A stretch of 64,000 nt of DNA from Piliocolobus tephrosceles (taxonomy: Eukaryota > Chordata > Mammalia > Primates > Cercopithecidae), in contig NC_045441.1 of assembly GCF_002776525.5 (NCBI RefSeq), positions 87,299,101 to 87,363,100 on the forward strand, written 5' to 3'. The notes under the pieces were generated by a model. It had not been told where the DNA came from, did not search any database, and was given only the letters and a program-made list of their open reading frames with translations. The position numbers and the translations under genes are program-made. How positions within the stretch are numbered: position 1 is the first letter of the stretch; each line of letters begins with the position of its first letter. Positions 50,772 to 62,300 of the stretch are shown here, in pieces.

Positions 50772-51091
50772 TGTTGTTGTTGTTTTTTTGTTTTGTTTTG
50801 TTTTGTTTGAGACGTAGTCTCTCTCTCTATCACCCAGGCTGGAGTGACTTGGTGTGATTCTGGCTCCCTGCAACCTCTGCTTTCCGGGTTCAAGGGATTC
50901 TCGTGCCTTAGCCTCCCAAGTAGTTGGGATTACAGATGTGCACAACCATGCCCGGCTAATTTTTGTATATTTAGTAGACAGGGTTTCACCATATTGTCCA
51001 GGCTGGTCTCAAACTACTGACCTCAAGTAATCCACCCACCTCAGTCTCCCCAAAGTGCTGGGATTATAAGCATGAGCCACCACACCCAGCC
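50772..51091 (-). mobile_element. AluS-like Alu, antisense
   Basis: ttgttgttgttg and ttttgttttgttttg tail, then gagacgtagtctctctctct, cacccaggctggagtgactt through gattataagcatgagccacc to cacccagcc. No clear target duplication. The 50610-50945 reverse frame is mostly Alu. Confidence 0.93.
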
Positions 51092-51762
51092 CCAACATTA
51101 ACTTTTGTCTATTGAAAAAGGCTACTGTGAAGCTTTCTTTATTGGGATATTGGCCAATTACTGTGCATTTGCAGGAGAGTGATTTTCATTACACATGGGG
51201 CACACAGCAATCAGAGCTCTAGGCAAAACTCTAGAAAAGACAATATTGATCTTTTTCACATCCTGCCAATTTATTTTTCTTTTAAACCTTTCTGGCTTCT
51301 CTTTTCTCTTGCTTCTACTTCTTAAAAAACCAGTGCTCTGTGCTTCTTTCCAAGTGCCACTCATTTCCTACTTAAAGTCTTTCCTTCATTTCTCAATAAC
51401 CATACTGTCTGTCTTCTTTGCTTTAATCCAATTATTTCTGAACTAACATCATCCTATTACACATCTGTTACCTGGTTAATTCACAGTTATTTAAAACCAA
51501 GACTTAAAATGCCCAATACCTCTTAAACAAGGATTTAGAAACACAAATAGATTTATCACTGATACAGTGAAAAGAGGTTTATCATATTGCGAACATTTTT
51601 ACACTGTACATATATTATGGCCATCTTTCCAGGTCAGTACATACAGATCTAGTAAATTTTTAATAATGATATATTGTTTTTACAAGTACATGGATGTACT
51701 AAATTTTCTATTAACCCCTCTGTATTGTCATCATAATGATAATGCTTATCAGCCTCATAACT

Positions 51763-51835
51763 ATATTAATAATAAATCACATTTATTAAACACTTATTGT
51801 ATAATCAGCCTTTGCCTGATGCTAAATGCTATACA
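51763..51835 (-). mobile_element. MIR 3' piece
   Basis: aataaatcacatttattaaac, acttattgtataatcagcc, tttgcctgatgctaaatgct resembles the antisense end of a MIR. It may belong with the piece at 52285-52440, separated by about 450 bp of AT-rich sequence. Confidence 0.45.
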
Positions 51836-52078
51836 TATATATATATATATGCTATATAAATTTCAGTATGACATCAATTAGGTGGCAGGAGGAAAAAGCA
51901 TGGATATTTTTTGAAGTGCTATTTATTTTACCTTTTAACTAATATATACCATAAATAGCCTTATTCTGTTTATTCAGTCATTATTGATTTTATGGAACTC
52001 TGGTAAACATTGGCTTTTGTATTGTAAAAATTGTTTTGGGGGAATACTGGAGGTGTTAAAGCTAAATGTTTGTTGTAT

Positions 52079-52270
52079 AAAGCTATATATATAAATGCTA
52101 TGTATATAGCATATATAAATGCTATATATAAAATGTTATGTATATGGTATATATATAAAATGCTATATATAAATGCTATATATAGCATATATACACATAT
52201 AAAAAGGAATTTAATGCTTATATAGATGCTTTATGTATATGAATGCTATATATACACACATATAAATTCA
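52079..52270 (+). repeat. AT-rich minisatellite with inverted units
   Basis: Irregular tandem copies of an approximately 14-nt unit, aaatgctatatata, interspersed with its near-inverse tatatagcatatat. It is therefore both direct- and inverted-repetitive and could fold into hairpins. The frames read through it (Ile/Tyr/Met-rich) are spurious. Confidence 0.88.
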
Positions 52271-52284
52271 CTTGGTAATAATAT

Positions 52285-52440
52285 AAATTATCTTATTAGG
52301 TAGATGACATTGGTAGTCTTGTATTACATATGAGTAAATTGAGTCATTGAAAAGATAAATAATGTGTCAAAAGTCACCACTCCAGTAAGTGGCAGAGAAA
52401 AGATATAAACTCAGAAAGTTTATCTAGAGCCTATACTGCT
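52285..52440 (-). mobile_element. MIR fragment
   Basis: catatgagtaaattgagtca, aagtcaccactccagtaagtg, gcagagaaaagatataaactc, agcctatactgct fit antisense MIR. Confidence 0.65.
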
Positions 52441-52959
52441 ATATTGAACTTGAACAAAACACTATTGGTTGTTTCCATTTTTATACCGCTAGGCAATTAC
52501 ACAAAATTCATCAAAGTATTAATACATCACAATATGTCAAAATCAGTGCTAGATATTTACTATTTCCTAAGCCTTTTAATGAAAGACATGGTGGTTACTT
52601 GAGCTTCCCACAGTCGCAGCTGCTGCATGTGTTACCCCAGCCTGGACTTGCTTCTGACTTCACCTCCTCCTTCCTTTGCCCTCCACCTTCCAGCTCAGGG
52701 ATCCCTTCCCTCAGGGCTGTGTTCTCTGAGTAGAATGTGGTAGATGGTGGATCATAAAAGTAAATACCCTTCTGGGGTACAGAAAAAGTTAAGAGAGGAT
52801 TAACCTGAACTAATCATTCAATGTGTCCCCTGGCACCTAGCTAACCCTGGCTCCAGACTGAACCCCTAACACTGACCACAGACTGAGCCCTCTAACCTTG
52901 GCCATCATATGATTGTTATTTGTGGCCGGACACTAAGTAAGAAGATTTCTTAGAGTGTA

Positions 52960-53280
52960 TTTTTTTTTATTGTATTTTGGGTTCTGGGGTACATGTGAAG
53001 AACGTGCAGGTTTGTTGCATAGGTATATACGTGCCGTGGTGGTTTGCTGCACTCATCAACCCATCATCTATATTGGGTATTTCTCATGATGCTATCCCTC
53101 CCCTAGCCCCCACCCCTAGACGGGCCCTGGTGTGTGATGTTCCCCTCCCTGTGTCTGTGTGTTCTCGTTGTTCGGCTCCCACCTGTGGGTGGGAGAGTGC
53201 GGCGTTTGGTTTTCTGTTCTTGTGTTGGTTTGCTGAGAGTGATGGTTTCCAGCTTCATTCATGTCCCTGCAAAGGACATG
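52960..53280 (-). mobile_element. L1 3' end (antisense part of an inverted L1)
   Basis: Short poly-T, then ttgtattttgggttctgggg, tacatgtgaagaacgtgcagg to agcttcattcatgtccctgc, the complement of a primate L1PA-like 3' end. It stops inside ORF2 at aaaggacatg and joins an oppositely oriented L1 piece at 53281. Confidence 0.92.
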
Positions 53281-53538
53281 GAACAGCCCTTCTTGCTAAA
53301 AGCTCTCAATAAACTAGGTATTGATGAAATGTATCTCAAAATAATAAGAGCTATTTATGACAAATCCACAGCCAATATCATACAGAATGGGCAAAGACTG
53401 GAAGCATTCTCTTTGAAAACCGGCATAAGACAAGGATGCCCTCTCTCACCACTCCTATTCAACATAGTATTGGAAGTTCTGGCCACGGCAATCAGCAAAA
53501 GAAAGAAAGAAAGGGTACTCAGTTAGGAAAAGAAGATT
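53281..53538 (+). mobile_element. L1 ORF2 reverse-transcriptase segment (inverted 5' part)
   Basis: Sense-strand L1 ORF2: translates with KLGIDEMYLKIIRAIYDKS, then RQGCPLSPLLFNIVLEVLA, the L1 reverse-transcriptase region. It is broken (no start; runs into tagg). Placed head to head with the antisense 3' end at 53280, it gives the 5'-inversion structure made by twin priming. Not a host gene. Confidence 0.93.
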
Positions 53539-54388
53539 TAAAAAAAAAAAAAGTTATTGCCTCAGAGAAATCTTATCATGCCCCACCAATAGAGACATAA
53601 TTCAAAGGACACATCCTATCTAACTGATTATAAATCAACAGTATATACCTTTACCAACTGTAATTTATAATCCATCAGTAAAAGATAGGAGGATGAGAGG
53701 CAGAGAGGGGCAGCAACAGAATCTCTTATGTAGGTGAACAAATAAATTGAAATAAACAGAGCCTACTCCACCTGGACCTCAGAATCTCATGGTCAGCAAT
53801 ATCAATGTGCTTTTTATTATGTTTGCTAACATAACCCTGCCTCTACTCATAATGATAAAAGAGGAATTGAGCCATGATTCCAGAATATTCATGAAACTAA
53901 ATATTCATAAGCAGAACAGACAATAAATGTTTGAGAACAGTAACGTTACAAGCACTCAAATATGAAATATGCAACCTCTGCCCTTTGTTGTAGCTTTCAG
54001 TTGTGAAGAATAGTTTTAAAAATAAAATTTAGTCTCCTAATGAAAAACAGACAAAGAAAGACACGGTGGTTAAAAACTTCATTATATAGAAAGAGAATAT
54101 AAAATCATAGTATCTCCATATCTGAAAAGACCTACAAGTAATTTAATCTAGTCATGTTCTCACCTGTTCTCTGGAATTCCTGGAGAACTTGTTCAGTACC
54201 TCTATGCTGATACATATTTATACATTGTGTCATGTTCATTTATATACAACATCTCATTTTCCACATCCTGCCCATAGTTCATTTTTTTAAAATCCTACTG
54301 CTAATTGCTTTTACATGGAAATATCACCATCCTATGATGACTGGATTGTTTCAGCATCTTAATTTATAGCTTCTTTTCTTTCAAACAG

Positions 54389-54531
54389 GAGCCAAATTTA
54401 TTGGAACTTTCCCCATACCAGACACCTACAATCCAGATGACGATAAAATATATTTCTTCTTTCGTGAATCATCTCAAGAAGGCAGTACCTCCGATAAAAC
54501 CATTCTTTCTCGAGTTGGAAGAGTTTGTAAG
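54389..54531 (+). CDS. SEMA3D: SEMA3D internal coding exon ending at a GC donor
   Basis: A 143-bp exon, entering in phase 1 (GA completes Gly) and leaving in phase 0. It encodes AKFIGTFPIPDTYNPDDDK, IYFFFRESSQEGSTSDKT and ILSRVGRVCK. 'P-FI-----------DD-KIYFFFRE' and '(A/S)R-G-(V/I)C(K/R)' are hallmark Sema motifs. The final Cys is the conserved one that forms a long-range disulphide further into the propeller. The acceptor is tttctttcaaacag. To keep the conserved Val-Cys-Lys, the exon must end at AAG (54529-54531), followed by gcaaga, a GC donor. The only nearby GT (54527, gtaagg) would delete the Cys and break frame. The Pro in TFPIP may differ from orthologues, where I recall Phe; this is unverified. 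The next exon (beginning Asn-Asp-x-Gly-Gly in the family) is beyond the window. Confidence 0.95.
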
Positions 54532-54537
54532 GCAAGA
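54529..54537 (+). promoter_or_regulatory. SEMA3D: GC-type 5' splice site
   Basis: The sequence is AAG|gcaaga. GC donors are a minor (about 1 percent) class of U2-type introns and usually have an otherwise good U1 match, as here at -2, -1 and +3 to +5. The position is set by the conserved Cys-Lys codons at the exon end and by the family's phase 0 junction. A GT donor five nt upstream (54527, gtaagg) is a possible competitor that would shift the frame. Confidence 0.8.
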
Positions 54538-54557
54538 TATATTTATATGTTTTACTG

Positions 54558-54698
54558 AAAGCATATATATATGTATATGTATGTGTGTATATACATACAT
54601 ATATACATAATATATTACATACATATATACCTGCATATATGCATAACATATATACATAGTATATATACATAATATATTACTTAAAGCATATATATATG
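54558..54698 (+). repeat. AT-rich (TATG/TACA)n microsatellite
   Basis: Alternating TATATG/CATATA units. The 16-mer aaagcatatatatatg bounds it at both ends (54558-54573, 54683-54698), suggesting a segmental tandem duplication. Strongly self-complementary. Begins 27 nt after the GC splice donor. Frames read through it on both strands are artefacts. Confidence 0.93.
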
Positions 54699-54798
54699 AA
54701 AACAACATGCAAGGTTTAAGTCAAAGTTAATGCCCATTATTCATAAATGGTATGATTCATACTACCCTAGATGTGTAATTTTTGAGATCCAAATGTTA

Positions 54799-54830
54799 AA
54801 AAAGAAAAGAAAAGAAAGAAAAAGAAAAGA
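54799..54830 (+). repeat. (AAAGA)n short repeat
   Basis: aaaaaagaaaagaaaagaaag then aaaaagaaaagaa. The only sizeable purine-rich run on the sense strand. Confidence 0.85.
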
Positions 54831-57489
54831 ATTCACATTTTTCAAACATTACAGTTTGTTTTCCAACAGTGCCTGAACTGTTGCCCTGGTGTGAGTTACA
54901 CATCTTTGGCAGCTTATTTCTTTTATTGAAGGGCTATTCCTTTGCCAGTGATTGCTATTCCCAGTAACATCATTGCATTGTCCTGATCCCTGGAGCTTAA
55001 AATTTTTTTATATAATGTTAAATAATCCAAATGAAAGTAACTTAATGTAATCCCTAGAGTAATTTAAGTATCATCAGATGTATATTCTATATTTTTATCA
55101 TCATGCACATCACACATGTAAAATTATGTATCATTACATGTATCAAATAAGCTGAAATTTTGTTATATTATTACTCTATTAAATATTTTCTAGACCTGTA
55201 ATCTAGATTAGGTTCTGAGAGAAACTGAGGCAAAGAGGAAAAAACAAATAAGCTCAAGGAAAAATATTTATTTTGAAGAAAACTGCAATGAGTTTTTAAT
55301 CTTGCTATTTTATGTAAATTATAGATAAGCACAGATACTCTGAGAAGCTTCTATTTTTGATTGAATACAAGCTTTATGGAATAATAATGCTACTATAATC
55401 ATACTTTGACTTCAGTATATTATTTTTCTGCTTAGATTTGTCTCCACTGAAATAACTTTTCTTAAATATACACCTTTAGCATGAACTCAGTTATTAAGGG
55501 GAAGAGCTGTTAATGAATACTCTCAGCGGGAAGCTTTATTTGGCCTTGTACAAACTTTTCATTTTCTTCCATCTGAACCTATCACGTTTTTGTTTCAATC
55601 TGTACCCTCAGGCTTCTGAACACTTTCGGGGACAGAAATACAAACCATCATTGCACTTAAAAGTGCTAATGAAAACATGGCTTTTGAATGAGGCCAACTT
55701 GTGAGCCCAGATCATTCTTTACCCAGTGTCCTAGCCAATAATGCTGTCTCCCACTGATCCCCTCACCCCCAGGGTACAGATTCTCTAAAAAGCATTCTCA
55801 TTCTTTCAGACTCTAAGAATTCACAGTAATTTCTCTTGAAGCCTCTTGCCTAGAGATGAATGCCTGTTGTTTGGAGTAGTCCTAGTGTGTTAGTGTATTG
55901 AAGCATGCCTTACAGCAACAGTATCCTGATCCTAAAAAGCTGTGTTGTGGGTTGACATTATTTGTATAAATGAGCTCTGTTAAATAAAGAATAAGGGATT
56001 TACAATCAATTAAATGAATTTCAAGAGTCACTTTCTGATGAACATACATAGCAAGTAAGTATATATTTTGTGCACCAGTTCAATACTTATTTCTTGATAA
56101 ATATAATCCATTTAACAGAAATGTATTTATAACAAAGTAATGTCTTACCCTAGTATAAATATACTGAAAGTTAATCTCAGAGGTGGAGAAATGTATTAAA
56201 GAAAAATGTAGTTGCCCCATGTATAAATTCTTATATTAAAATTATAACCTATTCTCTAAACATCAACATGTAATATTTTATTTATATTATGAAAAAACAC
56301 CTAGAGAACTGGAAAGGCAGAGAAAATTGTCGTAAATGAGTTTTCCCATCACACACACACACACAAAACCTCTGAGGCCACACAGCAAGATTCTGTCATG
56401 CTATTGTTCTTGGTTAAAAAGCTAACAAATTGTGAGACCCAAAAAGAATATATAATGGATGAATTTACTTTTAAAAAAATAGAGGTTCTTCATTAATTAG
56501 TGTATCTCTACTCAATCACTCTTTTAAATGAGCACGTCTTCAGAATTTCTCCCTGTACATATAATCCATTTGTCAAATGTCTACAATGTTTTGCTTCTAA
56601 ATGCTTTCCTTGCAGTTTCTTAGTTGCATCACATGCTGCCCATGTTTCTAACTTAATAATCTAAGATGAAATTGTGTCAAAAAGTGAACACTTTCAAGTG
56701 GAGATTTCACTGACAACATGAGAAATGACTGAAAATCTTTATTTAAAATATGACAAGATGTCCTACAAAACCATAACAACTTTAGCAATAGTTTAAAAAG
56801 ACCTCAGCATCATTGTTGCTGTGGTATGTTATTTTCACATAAAAAAGATTATTTTGACATTATTTGAAACTTATTCTTTTCTGTTGTTTCTTCCCCCCAA
56901 TGTCATTATAATATTGTTTTTTCTTTTGACAAATAATAACAGAATGCACCTCTATGCTGTGAAACAAAATTGAGTTCAATAGATACAAGTAAAGATCTAA
57001 GAAGCAACAAATCACGTTAGAGGAAACTAAGAGTAAACTCTGTATGCTTCACTGAATTTATAAAGATTTTTTAGTAACATGAGAGTCCTTTATTCTATGT
57101 GTTCCATCAGCATATTCCCACAGAACATATTTGGAAATACTCAGGTTTTGTTGTTCTTGCTGTTATAGTTGTTCATTTGTTTTCATGTTTCATTGAATAC
57201 GTTAGCACAGTAAAGAACTGCTGACAATTTAAGAGCTCCCTTCATCTTCAGCTACTAACTGAAAAACAATTGTTTTATTGACTTGTAAAACTCGTTTTAT
57301 TGACCTGTCAAAGATATTATTATTAGACTAAGTAGTAAACTCTGATTGGTGGGGAAAAGGCTTTGGCAATAGAGAAACATTATATAAAAATGGGTAAAGG
57401 ATTATTCGCAGAACAAGGGTAAATCTTCTCAATTTTATAACTCTTTTGTTCATTATTTTATCATCTCATTTTTCAACAACAGCAACAAA

Positions 57490-58150
57490 ATATAAAATAA
57501 TTTCTGTGCAAAACGCACTATACTAGACAATTAGTGTAAATAATCAACCACTGTCCCTTTTCCTTCAAAGTTTATAGTATAGTGGGGGCAATAGACATAT
57601 CAACAAATAATCATAATGTGATGTGATAGAGTTATGAGCTGAGAACTCTAAGAATTTGGCGAAGCCCAAAAACGAAGGAAGTGGTGCTTTAGTTGAGTTC
57701 TATGAGGAAGTGGAACAACACTAACGAGTGGAGGCCAGGCATTTGAGGCAGCGTGGTGACAGTTTTTTTTTTTTTTTTTTTGGTTTGGTTTGGTTTTATT
57801 TTTTGTTTATAGAACAGTGAAATCTTGTTGTAACTGGAATTCAAAGGATGTGTCTGGGGAGCAATGACTTTTGAGATTAGAGTGGTAAATTCGTTGATAA
57901 GAAGTCTTGTTTCCATGTTAGTGAGTGTGAACTCTATCCTGTAGTCGATGAGGGATTATAAAATGTTTTAGCAGAGAAGTGACAAGATAGGTAAATACAG
58001 TTAGCAGCAATTTGAAGAATGTATCTGGATCGAGAAATATTTGTGACTGGGAGAACCCGTTAGGGTGTTCCCTAAAGACAACAGGAACAAAGAGATAAGC
58101 ACTAAGAGTAAGTTGAAGAGATAGTTCAGGTAGAAAGTATATGTAGATTT
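57490..58150. mobile_element. Old interspersed repeat remnant (possibly L2 class)
   Basis: tatagtatagtgggggcaat, gtgaactctatcctgtagtcg, agcagagaagtgacaagat resemble the widely repeated 'actttatcctgtaggcaatggggagccactga ... gggagtgacatgatca' sequence. The family name is uncertain. A poly-T run (57762-57780) interrupts it. Confidence 0.5.
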
Positions 58151-59264
58151 CTATAAAGTCCTCACTTTATTACTGCTCTTTTATTATTTGCCTGGTATGC
58201 ATAGGGCTGACCAATAGAGCATTCTGGTAATGATGGTACTTGTTCTACACCTGCACTATCCAATAGCCATGTAGATGTTAGTCTTCAAATATGACTGGCA
58301 TGACTCATGAGCTAAATTTTTTAATGCATTTTAATTCTCTTTCTCCCATCACAGAGATTTTGATACCCACCTTGTAGACAAGTACCCTTTTATTCTTTGT
58401 AATTGTGATTACTAGAAGATACAGCATGGACCAGGAACATGTGCACAGATATATATTTTGATATGAGACAGTAAATAACAAAAAAAAATTATGAGCACAG
58501 ATTTTTATATTTGGACATGAAGAACTTCATGTGGTTCTGAGATATGGGGACTCAATAGTCAGTTGAAAATATAACCTGAGGCTCAGTAGTCTCTGGACTG
58601 ATAAATTTGAAAATTACCAGTATACTGGCAGATCTTGAAGTTATGGAAGTGCCTGACATTGCTCAGACAGATTTGTAGTGCAAGATCAAAGGGCAAGGAT
58701 GGAATCCAAAGGGACAATGACATTTAAGAAATAGAAGAGAAAAATGTCTGCAAAGGCAATTTGCAGAGTGGAATGGTGTCATTGCTGAGTGGAAAAACTG
58801 GAGAAGAGTGTTGTCACAAGTCAGGGGAAAAGACTGCTTCAAGAAGAAAGCAGCTGTCAAAAATGTCGCTTATCAAAAAGAGGTCAAGTAAGATTATGAT
58901 TAAAGACTAGGTGTTAGATTTGGCAGTAAAGATATCATCAATGACCTTTGCCTGGAGTATATGAATGTTCAACTTAAAATCAGATCTAGGCTTACATTTT
59001 GCTCTACTTCTCATTCCCTCAGTTTCTTAACCTAAACAAATGAGAACACCAGGGACCTATTGCTTCCATGACTGTTTTACCAAACAAATGTAAGGCTTTA
59101 ATGAGATCATATGAATTTGGATGTGACAGAAACTGAGGAAGTTACCAAAAACAAGGGTAACTTAGATATCTAAGTTTACAAGCATGCAACAATTTACTAT
59201 AACAGATTGATGAATAAATAATGTAAATATCTGGTCACACTACAGTGAATTTAATCCCAACAAT

Positions 59265-59323
59265 CACACATATGCACACGTGCATGTGCACACGCATGCA
59301 CACACACACACATCATACATACA
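59265..59323 (+). repeat. CA-rich microsatellite
   Basis: Irregular (CA)n with CG and TGCA interruptions: cacatatgcacacgtgcatg, tgcacacgcatgcacacac, then catacatacat. Confidence 0.9.
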
Positions 59324-62300
59324 TTTGGAGCCAGATCAATGTACCTGTCCTTAGGAGTGGAAGAAGTTGGTGTTCATGGTAGTGGTGTGTGTATTTTGCA
59401 GTGTTAGGGGCAGGTTAGTTACCAAAGATAAGATATGTCATTTTATTAGTTTTAAAGGCTAGAGTTACCATTATTATTTTTCTTTATCTTTAAGAGAATT
59501 TGTGCTTTGAAGATTGATCTTATTTCTGAACACAGTCAAAGTAATTTGGAGCTGTATTTGGACAAAGTTGCATAAATGATCTGAACAATGCAAATTTTGG
59601 TCAAGGGATATCAATGAAGAGAGACACAAGAAATAAACTGACTTAAAAGATAACTTTACTTGGCAATATTGCTCAATGAGAGCCTGAGGAGAATAAGTAC
59701 CTTCATCCACAGAATATCTTTTAAACTTAATGTTTATAATTGTACATGGTAGAGCACATTTTCTAATGAATTATTTTTAGTAGTGTTCCCACTTTCCAGT
59801 CAAACAACTTACTCTATTTTTCCAATAAATTGTTTCACCTTGAAGGATTTCTAAAGTCCTTGTCAAGCTCTACAATTCTTCCACTTCGTGAAACAGTCAA
59901 TATTTTGAAGCACAAAATGGTGCAACTTACACCCCAAATAACTGCTCTCGTAGATGGTAAATAACACAGATCTTTGTGATGAGGTATTAAATGCTAATTG
60001 AATGAACAACCAAAACCACATGAAATAAACCCAATGAAAAGATTTGTACTTTCAAAATACCACTATTTATGTTTGTGTGATGTTTATTACTCTGTGTGTG
60101 TGTGTTTCCCTTCAAGACCCACCTTTTAAGCCAGTGGGTGGAAATACTAGTTCCTTCAGTGAGACTTGCTTTCAATTTTTCACCTCAACGCTGTTTTGCA
60201 TTATTTTTTAATTCTATTCATTTTTGGAAGAGCTGTCCATTATACTTACAGGAGTCTACTCCAGATCCCAGCTGTAGTTTATGCCAATTCTCTTTTTTTT
60301 GTTTTGCAGTATTTCCTTTCCCTATGCCAGGAATTCAGTTTCGATGGCCCTTTCACATAACTTGCCTGGGGGTCTCATTAATAGCCCTTTGCTTCAATTC
60401 CACTTGCATTGTCTATTTTGATATATGGTCCTATTTAGACAATTACTGCCTTTGAAGATTTGTGTTTTTAGGCCTATGACACTTTCCGTATTTATTGATC
60501 TCTGTTGAGCTGTGGTTTTTGTGCTTACTTTCAGCATGTCACTTACAACCTAAATGAGAGATTTAGTGCCCACGAGTTACAGATGTGCTTTTGCTTCACT
60601 TCCATCTGTTTTCCTGTCTGAGAAATTCCTAGGAAAGGGTTTATACTGTTTGCTACAGCTTTTTTTTTTTTTAATTGAATCAACTCTGATTCTACCTGAA
60701 AAGGACTGCTTCACATGCCTAGATTTACCTAATTGAATGTGCTAAATCTTAGAAACTGAGTTGTTTAGGATAGTGTATTACACCAGTCCTGTATTTCCAA
60801 TAATTTTTATGAGTTTCTGAAGTAGTTAGAAAAACATGCTCCCCATTTCTGTTTGCTTAGTCGTTAACAGCAAATCACAAATAAGTCGTCTCTAAATATG
60901 ATGTGTTTTTTTCAGAAAAAAAAAAAAATTGCCTTGAAAGCCTCTATAGAATTTATCCCTTAAAACTTAGTGTGTTTAATACCTGCCACAAAAGTTTTTT
61001 GTTGTTTTCTTTTTTTTTCTTTCTTGTCTATCCTTTTCCTTACATGTTTGAGTTTGTATATTTTTATTTCCTCTAAGGTATTTCAAGATTATTAGTAGGT
61101 GAGGTAAAAGACTCTATGTTATTATATGTCAAGAATTTTGGGGGGATTCCTAAGTATCAGAAATGGGACAAAAACCTTTGAAAACAGTAAAGGGCAAGTG
61201 CCAATAGATCTTCCTCTAGTCAAGAGAAATGGTATCCATAAATTTCTCTTTATATTAAAAAATGCTTATAATTTCAGTTGCCAAAGAAAGTAAGTGAAGT
61301 GATATTTGTTCCTACATGTTATATTTCTACATGTTCTATGTTACATAGTTGTTTCTACATTTGTTTCTACAACTTAACTTACCTGAGTTGGCAGCCAAAT
61401 ATGGTTAGGTGAAAACTCACAACCTTATTTTTAAAATTCATATTTTTTTTTGCCTTTATTTTTTAGTGGTCAGACCCTTTTTTTTAATCCCAATGAACCA
61501 AGTACATAAAACATAGTTATAGCATTGCAACTATTGCAAAAGAAGACCCACAGGCTAAAAAGTGAATTTCAACATAGTTTGTTTCATTTGATTTAATGAG
61601 CATAACTTCACTATCTTCCATTAGTTCACTTAATGTATTGAAATATACTCATTTAAGATCTTCTTCACAATATAGTAATATAAGTCAATATATGGCATAC
61701 ACTTCTAATGAGTGTCCTTGGGGCTTATGCCAGGTTTCACTTTTTGTTTCTACCATGTCATGGTCATAGTTTCAAACTTCTGAATAGGCCACCCTGAGTT
61801 TGGATTATCCTTATCATTATTATTTATTTATACAGCCCCATGCAGATCATTTGTACTAAGTTTTCAAAGAAAGATTCTAAAATCTGTCTCTAGAAATAAC
61901 CCAGTGAAGATTGAGACAACACAGATAGATGTAGATTGGACAGTTGCTGTGGGATCTATTATGAATGACAAATCAAGCAAATAATATGAATGATGGATTG
62001 AAATATAACAGGCATTAAAAAGATAAAAGTATTAAATTTCTCTAATCTTATTTGTTGAATTTGTAAAAATGGTCAACAGGAAGCCTGTGTGTTTGCCTCC
62101 GTGTTGGTTTGGGTAATGGAATAGGTTTTTATTAATTTGTAATACTGTAGTATTTATATCACGCTCCAAAAGAAGGTGAGTAGTATTAATTCAAACTAAA
62201 ATCTATAAGCATAAGTGTTACTAATGGGTAGAATAGGGAGTGGGGCACACAAAGGATGCGTATATCATGGTTTTCAGAGTCTGAGAATTTCATTTTCTTG

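Larger units (their letters stand above)
43330..54388 (+). other. SEMA3D: SEMA3D intron, about 11 kb
   Basis: A phase 1 intron, gttagt to aacag. It holds MIR pieces (43505-43745, 46505-46650, 52285-52440), a possible L2-like stretch (46180-46480), two antisense Alus (49985-50287, 50772-51091), an AT-rich minisatellite (52079-52270) and an inverted/truncated L1 (52960-53538). 43750-46170, 46660-49970, 51095-51760 and 53560-54380 show nothing I can assign. 52580-52940 is a less AT-rich unclassified stretch. Confidence 0.88.

Noticed and set aside
53134..53526. 130-residue frame with reverse-transcriptase motif
   Set aside because: It is an L1 ORF2 fragment joined to antisense L1 sequence, so it is listed as a mobile element, not a gene.
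54398..54708. Reverse and alternative forward frames over the 54389 exon
   Set aside because: They are shadows of the SEMA3D exon extended through the AT microsatellite.
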